The translations under genes were made by a program, and so were the position numbers. Below are positions 11,634-23,803 of a stretch of DNA of 64,000 nt, in pieces. Numbering within the stretch: position 1 is the first letter of the stretch; every line of letters begins with the position of its first letter. The notes under the pieces were generated by a model. The model was not told where the DNA came from. It saw only the letters and a list, made by a program, of their open reading frames with translations, and made no database searches. The stretch comes from Pieris napi. Taxonomy: Eukaryota; Arthropoda; Insecta; Lepidoptera; Pieridae. The DNA lies in NCBI RefSeq assembly GCF_905475465.1, contig NC_062236.1, positions 5,900,001-5,964,000 of the forward strand, given 5' to 3'.

Positions 11634-14600
11634 AATATATAAATATATAATACAGTTCCTACGTAAAAAAATATGACGTTTACGTATTTGAGTAAGGTTT
11701 AATTTTTCTTATTACTTTTATTATATTCTTAGTCTCATCTTCAAACCACTTTTAGATGCAGTTACATTGGGATTCTAGCCTTAGGGCAAAGTTTGACTCC
11801 CGTATGTCAAAAAGGTATTGGATTTGACATACTACATACATACACACTAAGCACTAAGTCTATTAATCTCTCTGAATAATAATAATAATAACTCTGAATC
11901 TTAGGGACAGTTGCCTAATATTGTGAGGTCAGCGCATAAGTTTAAGCATATACTAAAACCTAACGTAACCCATTGCTTTCATGCTAAAAAGATGTTAGTT
12001 TACAAGTGCTGAAGAAAACTTTTGTTGCGCTTCTAATACTCGAAGTCTAATTAACACTGTTTCAACAAGACTATATGTATTTAATATTCTCTACATATAA
12101 TTAATTTCCATAAAAAATCTACGTAATACAATTTACACGTGTATATTGTAATCATATATATAAATGTTAATATATTGGAAGCAAAAATGTGCGGAACATG
12201 AAACAATGTCAGTAGGTAGGTACAACACAATGCAAATGTTACATTGATTGACCAATAAGTAAGAGTTAAAAAATTGAGGTCTTAGCTACGCGGGACGCTC
12301 AAAGGAGTTCATGGTTGAATGGAACATGTACAATGTTCGGCAACATCCTGTACATATTAATCTGTTCTTTTATCCGCGACGATAAGATTCATTATTCCAC
12401 AGCAATATACGTTCCTATCGGATAACATATTTGTTACTTGAGTAATGTTTAAGTCTTCAGTTTACTTAGATTTTCTGACTGTTGCCTATGACATCCGAGG
12501 TTAGGCTTATGGGTTCCTAATGTTGTATATAGTTGAGGACCTAATTTTTATAAATATGTATTGTGTCATTCTACAATATAGCATTTATAACATATAGATT
12601 AAATTTTTCAGATAAATATAAAAGTTATCTTTAAATCTTGTACACAGATAAAAATTGCTTTCTGATAATTTTGTTTATTGCATTAAAAAGACAATAGAAC
12701 GTCGTATTAAACTGCCTCTGCAACAGCAAATGATAAAACCGAACTTTCCAAAGCAAAATTGCAATTAGAGTGGCGAAAGTTACTTTATGCTGAACAGAAC
12801 TAAATTGAAAAGCGACGATCGAAGTTTCCTAGGCAATAAATAGTATCAGAAAAGCGAATGGCCCGTTGCGCTTTCTAGTGGTACTGGGCAAAAGTTACGA
12901 TATCTCTGGTGATATAATAACCATTCTGTAGAACGGCGCTAACGCTATCTTTGTCTTCTTCTGAAAACGGTCAACTTACACAATTGAGATTATACCCACG
13001 TGTATCGTCTAAAAAACAATTATCCCTTCCTCTTCAATGTAAAATCTCATTGATTTCTTAAGTACTTGTCTAAGAATTAAATGCAAAAGAAATACGAAAA
13101 ATATGCATACTTTAGATAGATATATTTCAGTAAACTATTTTTTTGGTCTATTCAATACCTATAACAAGCCAAAATTAGGTTTATTATTATAAATATAATT
13201 ATGTATTATTATTATAAAAAATAGCATTCACTCATAAACCTGGAGGACCCCAAATTGAAACTATAGAATATATTTGCTCAATAGTTTTCTCTTCGCCGCG
13301 GGAGCGACCTATTTGTGAAGCGTATGGTGATATAATGTAAAATCTGGTAATTTTATAACAAATACTTAATTGTATAATAGTTTTCTAATATTTTTATTTA
13401 CAATTAAGCCATACATAAGATGTAAATACATATATAAAAACGATGATGACTATTAAAACTTCTAAAGTATCGTACAGATGTTTGTTGCAGTTTTATTCTC
13501 ACACAGCAAACCCCATTAAAGGTAAACTTAGAAAGCACATTAGACGACCAATTCTTAATAATTGAGTAGGTATATTTCACATTAAAATGTTGGTAAATTG
13601 CAAGAGATCACAGCGAGAAATACGTTCACCGTCCTAGATGCGCGGTACTTTCGTTTTGAAATCGGCTCGCACAATTGGCCGTATCGAGCTACCAGCAGTT
13701 GATGAACAGTGTCAGCAACGCATTCCAATCTCTCTTATGTTTCTTTTCTAAATCTCAGTTGAGATAAGAATACAATGAAAGTATTATCTTATGCCGGGTT
13801 CTTTAAAATTTTTCTTCAACGCCTGTCAACAGCGATTTTCACTGAAAGATTTTCGTGGCAATTACGACGTAGCATTTAGGATAACATGGACGTAAGTTTA
13901 GGTGACAATAAAAAGTGCATGCGTGTAATATACATAATTGTTATGATTTTCGGCTTAATATATGTTATATTGCAAACTTCAATGTTGTTTTAAAAATCTT
14001 TTATGAGTGTCCATAATTAGTTATAGGAAATAAATTTATTATATAGCTTAATAACTAACTAAAGAACACAACTAGTGGTTGGTGGTAACTAATAAATCAC
14101 TTATCTATTCTTATCTATTTCTTGAATTTTGTAGATATACAAAAATAAAATCATGTCTAATAACCAAAGTTAAAACCGATTATACTCAAGAATAATCGTT
14201 TCCGTTAAGCCAATGATGTGTTAGATATTTAAAAAGCGTTCGTACAATGAAACACGCCTACTTTCATGGAAGTATTCAAGGTTTAAATTACGTTTATGTG
14301 TTACGCTCCACTATAAATAGCACTTGACCAATTTTCGACGATAAGAATGTTTGAGTTTTGCAATAACCCATTGCGCTCAATCGCTTATCGTCCCTTTGAA
14401 TCGGCAAACACAAAAATATTCAACTTTACATTCACAGCAAAATTATAGGGAGAAAGTGCGAAGGTTATGTACGCGAAAGTCGATGTAAACGTTACATGAT
14501 AAAATGAGCCGAATAAAGGTATTAAATTCTATGTCATTTATGCAGTGTGCGCCAGATTTCATAAGCGATCTCTCCGCACCCTGATCTAGGTTAGGTGGTC

Positions 14601-16329
14601 GACATCGGTGGCAGCGCGAGCGGTAGCGTATCGAGCGCGGTTCATGTTAACCTACATCTGTGGCACACATACAACGGTAGGGTCGAGAGTACCCGTAAAC
14701 GTAAAATTCGTGACCCGGTCCCCGCCTTCTATAATAGTAACTAACTTTGTTAGATAAGAGCTCTCGTGCAATCCACTCTCTATTCCATATGCGCTACTTA
14801 TTGGACGTTTCAGTTTTCGCAAGAGAAACTATTCGTTCCATCAATTACGGCACTTTCATCGAAGACGATGCAAAACTGCGGTGATATTTTTATAAAAAGT
14901 ATGTAAGTTCATATCAAATATTGTTATATTGACACCTGTTGATATTGCAATACGTACCTATAGCGAGCGTAAAATAAAATTACAGTTTGCAACGTACTTT
15001 ACTTTAAATATTCCTTTAAGTAAACAAAATATATAATTATAGGGTTTTCTTCAAAAACGTTTGTCTGGTGACTGGTATTATACGTTATTAGAGTTGCGTC
15101 TATTTCCTTGATCATATTTGTGTCTTGAACAATTATTACTGAATTGTTTAAGGCACAAGACCTACAAGCTTCTACACCATGCCTCAAACATCAAAACATT
15201 TGCCTTTCACATACAAACATCCGATCACATTAAACTTACTATAGCGTACGTGCAAGTGATAATGTTCATATTTTGAAAATTACCCCAACTAACCAATTGC
15301 CCTGATGGTGAGGGTTGACGCCCCGCCTGTGTCGTGCGACAACTCTACCACAAATCGATATCCTGTAGATTTTGTATTTGTTTAATGGAATAAACTATTT
15401 GTTTAATAATCATTGCGCATATCGGCAACCCAAATTCTTAATTAATTTTAATGTTAAATTTTCAACGAAATTCAGTCAACTTGTTGAGGGCTTACAAAAA
15501 CATAACAAGATTATTTCATTATTAGTTTGAATTGTCATGATTTACAAAAGTGTATTTAATGCTCAAAACTTATCACTTTATAAAACTATTAATACATAAA
15601 TTAATTACATTACTACACTGCAAAAATTTGAATATCTACCTACAAAAATATCAAATAAAATAAAAAATATGAAACACTGGATGAGTAATTTCTTAGGGCT
15701 CTATTCATTTCTTAATCTAAGAAAATGATAGTAAAATTAAATACGTGCCTTGACTACTTACACCAGAGAACTTAGCGATACGATTTAAAAGCTCTGATTC
15801 AAATGGTAAAGTTAGAGTGAGTGAGAGAGTGAAATTTGTATAATCGTAATTTTTTCATTCAAATATATACTACTTTCGTATCGTCTCGATCATTGAAGAT
15901 CATATTTAATCGTTACTTATATTAAGTAAAGCCGCGAACAGCAGAAATGACGTTATTAATGACAGTGCATAATCAAATATGGAGCTTTCATTCGAAGCAC
16001 GCGACTAATGCGACAATGCATGCGTCCAGGCGAGGTCGATGGCCGAAGTTGAATTAACTACGGGATAGTGACCCGTCCCTAAACACTGCAGTCCACTTAC
16101 TGCACTTATGATTGGCAATCGGTGCAATGTATATCACATATATATTGCACCCATACCTGTATAGACATCAATAGCTTACCGGAATATTTCTCCGCGCCGT
16201 GTAACATTGCCTCTATTCTCAGATAAGTATAATTTTGTATTTCAAAGTAAACTTAAACTTAATAGATTCATGTAGGTAAACAATTACACTTATGAATTAT
16301 TATATATATACATATATATATATATATAC
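11634..16329. other. Non-coding region
   Basis: No supportable exon was found. A CpG-richer segment at about 14,570-14,710 stands out against the AT-rich background and may be regulatory. Simple AT repeats occur at about 16,300-16,328. Confidence 0.45.
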
Positions 16330-16440
16330 TTATACTACCAGTTCGCAAGTCAAGGGCATATAGCGGGTAAGAAGAACTGGCAAGAAACTTTCCGCCACTC
16401 TTTTTAATCGCCATCGCCAATACAAATTGTTTGAACTGGA
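16330..16440 (-). repeat. Lepidopteran interspersed repeat, 'AACTGGCAAGAAACT' family
   Basis: Contains AGAAGAACTGGCAAGAAACT followed by CGCCACTCTTTTTAATCGCC. The reverse complement of the same core (GGCGATTAAAAGAAGTGGCG, then TTGCCAGTTCTTCT) occurs at about 33,363-33,445. The two copies show that this is a dispersed repeat. It may be a LINE or SINE tail; no coding is recognised. Confidence 0.55.
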
Positions 16441-17331
16441 GCAAATCAATCCCAAGTAGCGCATAGACCTAACCTTTATTGATAAAGTGTCTAAACAAAA
16501 AGAGTTTCGCTTACGCTTCAAAAAGAAGCAAAATTTTAACCGTGTCTCGTAACGTAGTAGATATATTTATTGTATTTTTAAATACATGTTAGCTTTTGTA
16601 TTCTATTACATATAAGATTATTACAATTTACTATATAAATACTTTTCTTGATAAAATTGTTTCCCTCGTTTGTTTTTTATCCATTTCAACAGGAGTAAGA
16701 GCAATAATTATCAATTAATATTAATAATACAATATACTAGGCCAGTATTAGACGATTGGTTAATATTGTATAGTACCATCTGCGTGCCGAATTAGATCGA
16801 GTGTGTCAGTGATTACAATAACGATAACGTAATGATAACACTCATAAAATATAAATAAAGTCGGGTCACAAACCGTATGGGAAGGTATTAATATTTTTAT
16901 CATAATTCGTCACAACGGTGAAAAGCCATATTAATTAAAATTTATGTTGATTTGCCTTTTAAGTAAGAGGTAATATCCACCCTCTAAATGCCTTATATTT
17001 TTAATGGGCAGACGGTACGTCACTGAAATATTATAATTTTCTACCACTTAAATATAGGTCAAAATTATACTAACTCCAAACGACACGCCGTAAGTAGGTA
17101 AATTACTTTGGATGAAACTGTATATTAAGGACAGGGACGTTACGAGGGGACGACCTAGAAACGAGAAAAATATTTTCGTTAACGCGCACCCTCAGTCCTT
17201 GGGACAAAGTTATTCAAGGCCTTGTTCCCGGAAATATCCTTCGACCTAAGCAATTACAATCCGAATAACGAATGAGCAAGGTGATTGTGTAGGAAATTTT
17301 CTGGGTAATAATATAGAACATTATAATTATC
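16441..17331. other. Non-coding region
   Basis: AT-rich, without recognisable coding or repeat structure. Confidence 0.4.
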
Positions 17332-17756
17332 TATATATATAAAAATAAAACCCGTTTTCCATTGTCACGACATAACATGAAAACGGCTTGACCGATTTGT
17401 CTGATTCTTTTTTTATAATATTCCTTGAAGTACGAGGATGGTTCTTACGGAGAGCAAAATTAAAAAAATTGAGTGAAAAAGTCTAAAAACATCACTTTTC
17501 TATATTCCCATACAAGATATTCGTAATAATATTTAAAGGCAATTTGAACTTTAATACCATATTATAAAGTTCAAGTGTTAGTGGAGGGGTTCCGGGAAGG
17601 TAAATTTTTATTTTTTGACATAATGTATTTGTTGTATTATCAACTTTTGTTTTTTTTATCTTACTAGCTAGACCGGTGTCCCGAATAGCAGAATAAGTAT
17701 TTAAAAAAAATTAAGAATCGACTGTTAGGCGGTACGATGTTCGCCAGGTCAGCTAG
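17332..17756 (+). mobile_element. Non-autonomous Helitron
   Basis: Starts TCTATATATATAAAAATAAA, contains GAAAACGGCTTGACCGATTT, and ends GGCGGTACGATGTTCGCC, then AGGTCAGCTAGT. The 3' stem-loop close to a CTAG terminus that precedes T fits a Helitron end. It is about 425 bases long with no ORF, so it depended on an autonomous element elsewhere. Confidence 0.7.
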
Positions 17757-20330
17757 TTATAAATAGATTTTTACAATTGACATCTACAATTAATAATTAA
17801 AAATGAGACATGTAGCTTTAAAAAAAAAATATTATCTTGTACACAATTTAAAGGTTAAAAAGCAAAGAACTACACTAACATACAAACTAAATTATGTGCA
17901 ATAAACTATCTATACTCCAGTGACAATATTTTATCTTGACAAAATTTTCAAATGAGAACTCATCAGTTTTATATGTATTCTAACCACCTTACAAATAAAT
18001 CAGTAATGTGTCCATTAATTAAATTGTACCATTTTAATTAATGTACACATTAGTCTCTTTTCATCACAAGATAAACACAATTTGACAAAAGGAGACAAAA
18101 GATTAATTTAGTTAAAACACTGTGATTAGACTAATTTAACTTTTATGAATAAGAGGTACATCTTTTTTCTAACATAAGCATTTCTATCAATAAATAATGG
18201 CTTAAGGCAAATTTCTCTTCTACGGTTTTGAGTTTAACAATATTTTAGTATAGGTATAAGGTATGAAACTGTTCTCTCATCTAATACATTTATTATAAAG
18301 ATTTGAGAATGTCTACTTTTGGTTTTTAGGAGACATTGCGCAAAGATATACATCTTGTAATATAATATTATGTTAATTAAATTAATCAAAATAAATTTAG
18401 TATCAAAACCATAATAAATACTGAAAAATAAAGATTATTTTAATATTAAAATAAATTTGATATCAGAGTCCCACCATCAAACTACCTTATAAGTTGGCTT
18501 ATAAGTTATCTTATCCCACCAGGTTTTATCCATGAAATAAAACTTGTACATGTATGTGGCTTAATCATAATTCATTTTTTATTTGGAATTCACTCACAAA
18601 ACTTTATTATAATACCCACAGATATAGCTAAACACAAATATAAAAGATATCTTTCCTGTGATATAATATATATATAAGTCAGCTAGTAAAAGGCAATAGT
18701 CTTAGGCTAAGATTCAGAATAACAACTTCGTGCTAAGTATGACGCCTGTCTATCAAAAACATATTTGATATATGCGAGTGATAGTTAATACTAAGTCTCA
18801 GCTCTGAATAATTAACTTGCTCATTGGCAGTGGCAATACAAGTGTTTTACAAATAACAATAAATATAAATAAAACGCCTTTAAGTTTTTTAATAAATATC
18901 TTTACTCTGGTGCATCTACACACAACGGACCTATTGATTGTTTAAGTGTGGAATCTGAGTTCACAAACCATACCCTGGTGCACTTTGGTCTCATATAAAA
19001 AAATAGTAAAGTATAATTCTTCATAATATAATTAGGATAATATGCAGTATTTTCACAAGATGGACAATTACAGTAAGTATAATAATATTTAAGTAAAATG
19101 GATACATTAAATTTGCACATTCATTTCTAACTTTACATTTAATATTTGTTAGTCTATATTTAACCATAAACTTATTCAATATAAGTTTTATAATACATAT
19201 TTATAACTAAATATATATTTAATTGGTACAATTAACTTATGAGAGTTCAGGGATCTTTAAGCTAAAAAGAAATGAACATCAAGTCTAGCATAGCTACCAA
19301 CACAAATTATCTAAATTATGTCGGTAAATAAATTCTAGGCTATATGGTATTAGCTTTTTTCACTGTTTACTCTATAAAAGAGTAAAACTAACCTATGAAC
19401 GATGCTGTCTGGGTTAAAAAAAAGTTGTTAAATTTGTAAATTTTAGTAAAAAAACGCCAAGGCCATACTACTATTTAATATAGGCATGCATACGATCAGC
19501 AGTTGGGTGTTCATGGATAGATTGACATTTATAAAATTTACTTACCGCCGTGAAGGTGCAGGATATTTTGGAGCAATTTTCACTAAATAAGCCAAATTAA
19601 TAAAATTTATAAATAAATAAGAGAGTGGAAGTTAAGTTGGTTTAATTAGAAAAAATAAAATAAACGTAGAAAACACACACAATTCGAAACGTCAGCCACA
19701 GACTAGACAGTAACCAGTCACAGATTCAATGCAATTAGATTCAATGATTGTTTTTTAACTACAGATAACTCTCTAGTTCCTGGAAGACTTTTGCGGATTT
19801 TTTACAATATTAAGTAGTAATTAAATATAAAATGTATTTTTTTTAGTATGTTTGACGGCCAAGATAAATCTTTTTCTTTTCGACGGTATTAATAAGTTAT
19901 TTGATAGATCTGATAAATGTATTAGGGTGAAGAGAGAATACATTGAAAAGGAAAAATAGTTTAATGTTTCATTTAATTACCCTTCCCTGTTATTCCGCGA
20001 ACTTTTTGACCGGCCCTTTTGTACTTTGGCTACAAAATATAGGGGCGGTTACAGACTTTAGCGTAGGAAATAGGAATTATTTAGTTAGCCAAGTGAACAA
20101 CAGCTGGCGCCACAGCCCATAACGTTATTTAAATATTAGGTATTTCTATCGTTTATTTTTTTACACTGACATGATGATTACTATCTTCAAGCCCCCATAT
20201 AAGAGCGTGATGCAGTGGAGGGGGAGGAAAAACTTAGGCAGGGCAGTTACACGTCTGGCTCTGTTATCTAATATCTATACAAGCAACAAGGGATCATTAA
20301 ATACTTGTGCTTCGACACAATATGTTTATT
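17757..20330. other. AT-rich non-coding region
   Basis: Long AT-rich sequence with no exon-like frame. It lies downstream of the minus-strand HYPK gene but is too far from its likely polyadenylation signal to be assumed part of that transcript. Confidence 0.4.
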
Positions 20331-20334
20331 TCAC

Positions 20335-20490
20335 CGATTGTACGGTGTACCATAGAGTATGCTTGGACCGTGAGAGCAAGGTCAATCTGCCCAATAAGAA
20401 ACAAAAATCGATTGGTATTTGGTGTACAGGGTACAAATGCATGACCTCTGGGTTGAGAGTGACACGCTTAACCACTAACACTGATTAGTT
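20335..20490 (-). repeat. tRNA-derived SINE head, minus strand
   Basis: Read on the minus strand, it gives TTAGTGGTTAAGCGTGTCAC and then CAACCCAGAGGTCATGCAT, the A-box/B-box layout of the lepidopteran tRNA-derived SINE family also seen at 27,386-27,660 and 56,792-57,063. The B box is degenerate. It accounts for the 3' half of a 105-codon plus-strand open frame at 20,171-20,488, which is therefore not a gene. Confidence 0.5.
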
Positions 20491-20959
20491 TGTTATTTTT
20501 AGATTGAGAACTCCACAGCAACTAGACTACAGCTAGTTTGAGTAAATTGGTTTTAATAGCATTATAAAAAAGTACTCTGCGGTACAGCAAATTGAAAATG
20601 TTTAGTTGCCCACATGTTCCTAGTTTCCTCACAATTGGCCACAATACCTTTTGCTTTGGAACATAATAATATATCTGTACTAATAAGCTGATGAGTTTGT
20701 TTAATTGAACAGGCTTGTCTCAGGACTTACTGGTTTGAATTAAAAATTTTGGAAGTGTTATAATAAACATTCATCATTCTTAATAAAATTTTATATAGAA
20801 TAACTCTACAACTTAATTATAATCAAGCACCTTATGGATTCAACCATCTAGACTATTTTCTTAAGTTTTGGGAATTCAAGTTTATATATTGCAGGCACTT
20901 ATGGTATTTTTTTTGTTTTTATAATAAATTAAAAAATAAATATATATCACAAAAAATAT

Positions 20960-20965
20960 TTTATT
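20960..20965 (-). promoter_or_regulatory. Likely HYPK polyadenylation signal
   Basis: AATAAA on the minus strand, 54 bases past the HYPK stop codon. This is a usual position for a cleavage signal of a compact 3' UTR. Confidence 0.5.
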
Positions 20966-21018
20966 AAAACAAAACTGAATAAAACAAAAATGTATGTGTA
21001 GATAAGTCTATTTTAAAT

Positions 21019-22130
21019 TTAATTTGTAAGTGTTGTTAATGCAGCAACAACATCACCTCTGTGTTCCCTTAGTGTTCTCTCTGCTAAAAACTTTGAGATT
21101 TCCATTTCATTTACCTGTAAATGCAAATTTTGTCTTATATTATAAAAGATCTGGGAGTATATTTTAATGCCGATTTTGGTTTTGTGCTTCGCATAGATAA
21201 AGATATGCAAAAAGGCTTACATAAACCTGGAGTTCATACTAGGGATAGCTTGTGGCTTCACAAATCAAGACATTTTACAAGGTTTTAGTTAGAAGTCACT
21301 GAGTGAAACGCGATTGTGTGGGCTCCATATAAAGCTAAATACAGTCTCATCTTAGACCATGTTATGGAATTCTAATAATTTTATTACGGCTTAAAAATAA
21401 AATTGACATTTTGGCATATTTATTCAACTAACTAATATAGAAATTATTAATCCATTAAATTTATGTCTCCTATAGGGCTCCTTAATCCAGCAAGTTAACT
21501 TTAACTAATATTAATATATGTGTTACATACAATTAGTGCAATATCTTCTTTTTTAACTGAAACTTTTTGCAGCTCTTTTTCTTTTTCCAATCTTTCTGCG
21601 GCTTCTTTATTTCTTCTATCACCAATCAATGAAAGGGCCTGGAAAGTTAAACAAAAAATATGTTGATATCCTAGATATTTTAAGCATACAAAAACACAAC
21701 TATTACATTGTTCATCACAGACTTACAGAATATGAGAAGACATCAATATGAATAATATATGTATATAATTTAGCCTAAAATTGGTTTTGAAGTAGATATA
21801 GTATACATTACAACTATAAGAGAATTTAAGGTAATCCAAAAAGTACTTTGAATTATGTTTCTTTAAAACATAATGAATACATAATTTGATGTTAATATTA
21901 TTTGTGGTGCCTAAATGAATTTAAAATAACCTTGCTTTAGTTTAAATAACCAATTTAATTTAAATACGTACACCCGATATATCTTGAGATGATATTTCTT
22001 TTTCTTCTGCATAGTCTGTAACTTTTTCTAGATCTGCTACTCCGCTATCGTGTTTTGCAGTTTTCTTTTGGTTTTTATCTTTGTCATGCTGGATATCATC
22101 GGTATCTCCATTAATTTCTTCATCTGCCAT
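21019..22130 (-). CDS. Hypk: HYPK, huntingtin-interacting protein K family (NatA-associated)
   Basis: Three exons: 22130-21972 (ATG to GTACGT donor), 21638-21531 and 21114-21019 (stop TAA). All introns are phase 0 with GT-AG borders, and the product is 120 residues. The N-terminal third is acidic and hydrophilic. The middle has DLEKVTDYAEEKEI, then SLIGDRRNKEAAERLEKEKE and KVSVKKEDIALI. The C-terminus is a UBA-like helix bundle ending LREHRGDVVAALTTLTN. These blocks, in this order, define HYPK. In animals HYPK binds the NatA N-terminal acetyltransferase (NAA10/NAA15) and acts as a ribosome-linked, chaperone-like regulator, partly through this NAC/UBA-type C-terminus. The human protein is about 120-130 residues, so this one is full length. 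The start is the first ATG in frame with the acidic region. It has no functional link to its neighbours that I can see. Confidence 0.93.
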
Positions 22131-22851
22131 TTGTATAAATAGTTACCGCCTTTTTATTATAATACAAGGTTATATGATTATCTGTAAGTGTTAAATAAAA
22201 AGTTTTAATTTAAATTTTCATTAAATAATAGTTAAATGTTAATAATTACAATACATTACAATTTTTGAGATACTTGCCAATTGCTTATTGCACAGTACAC
22301 TGCAGTTGCAGAGTCACAGATTTAGTTGGTGGCGGTGCAGAGTGCAGACTACTATCCCCATGACAGAATACAGATGTCAATTTATAAAATTATAGATTAT
22401 ATACTGACGACGAGATTTGATAAAATGATGATAAATAATGTTCCCACCTTCTAGTTAGCTCAGTTATTAGATTTACATAACGAACAATCTACACAAAAAT
22501 GTCGTCAAACGTAATATATAAACTATAAATATCTATATATCACTATAGTGTCTCCACCGATAATACATATTTTGACTTTAGGTGCGACTACAAAATTAAA
22601 ACTTTTAATTCTTCATGAAGGATGTTGTTTTTGTATAAACGAGATTGATGACAGCCACAATACCGACGGTATCGTTAATTCTACCTTTAATCAAATCTCT
22701 TTGAAATCGGACTAGTGATGTGTAGCGACACCTACAATCTTTGGCTACAAACGTTATAGAAGGTCGAGTATCCTACTTTTAGGCCGGAGCCCGGGGAAGC
22801 GTACAACTTGCTATCCCCACAGATGTATGGTCATATAGGACCTTTAACGAC
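22131..22851. other. Intergenic, HYPK upstream region
   Basis: Contains the HYPK 5' flank. No TATA box or other element can be assigned with confidence, and there is no coding. Confidence 0.4.
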
Positions 22852-23690
22852 TACGAGGGCTGTTCAATAAATGGTGATAATGCTATAGGTACATTCGATT
22901 ATTACTATTTATTGAAGAAATGAGTACTGGCCTTAAATATAATGATAATAAAAAACCAATCAATTCTATTTTGTTATTTTTATAGAAGTCATTAATTGTT
23001 TGAGTCGTGTCGGAACGCGTTTTTAAAATAAGGAACACGTTAAGGTGCCTAACGTAATTTTTTAAATAAAAAATACATCTACTTGAAAAATATTACTTGG
23101 TAAATTAAAACTTCAGATTAGGAATTCATTCAATTCATCAGGAATTCATGCTCTTCCAAATTCTATGGTTGCGCGGTAGTGTGCTGAGTTCATGCGAGGA
23201 CAAACTTCTATAAACGACTACCCCCGCACGGGACGCTCTACATCGATAGTGCCTAAACAAATGATTTAAATTGTCTTGGCCGAAGATCGTGTTACTGTTG
23301 TTTTATAGCAGAAGAAATGAAGATTTCTATAGGAAGTGTCCATAATATTAAAAAGTGCCAGCACTGCCTTTCTGCACTGCCAAGAATGCTTTCTGACGCG
23401 CAGAAACAAACGAGACTGAGAATTTCACAAAGCTGTTTAGGTTTGTTACAAGATCTTGACAGTCAATTTGCTCGATTCAAAACTATGGACGCAGCATGGC
23501 TATAAAACCAAATCCAAATAAATGCAAATACGCAAGATACGGTGTGGCAATCTCGCTAAAGATCTTTTGTTTCACCAAGACATCGTCACGCACGTGTCCA
23601 GAGTTGCGAATTGGGTTGGCTTCATTCAGAGTTCGAATTAATAGAATATCCTCCATATTTACCGGACCTACGGGTTATTTCTACCTACTA
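22852..23690 (+). pseudogene. Degenerate mariner transposase relic
   Basis: The left edge, CGAGGGCTGTTCAATAAATG, looks like a mariner terminal repeat. At 23,317-23,500 a frame reads SALPRMLSDAQKQTRLRISQ, the mariner 'P..LS..QK..R..I' block just before the catalytic D, followed by a degraded TMDAAWL where the family has TGDE(S/T)W. Near 23,635-23,685 another frame gives FELIEYPPYLPDL, the mariner 'HPPYSPDLAPSDY' region holding a catalytic Asp. Frameshifts and stops separate these blocks, so the element is dead. The right terminal repeat was not identified. Confidence 0.7.
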
Positions 23691-23722
23691 CGAGGAGGGC
23701 AAATAAAAATTATTTTTATAAA

Positions 23723-23728
23723 TTTATT
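23723..23728 (-). promoter_or_regulatory. Likely polyadenylation signal of the cysteine-rich membrane protein gene
   Basis: AATAAA on the minus strand, about 76 bases after the stop codon at 23,804. Confidence 0.45.
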
Positions 23729-23803
23729 TATAAAATATTTACACTTAATATAAGTATCTTATAAGATCGATTTTTGAAAGAACAACAATATCACAATACT
23801 TTA

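Noticed and set aside
18902..19120. 72-codon minus-strand ORF with several cysteines
   Set aside because: The cysteines follow no known spacing, there is no signal peptide, and the surrounding sequence is AT-rich and non-coding.
20171..20488. 105-codon plus-strand ORF
   Set aside because: Its 3' half is a SINE read in reverse, and the rest has no conserved pattern.
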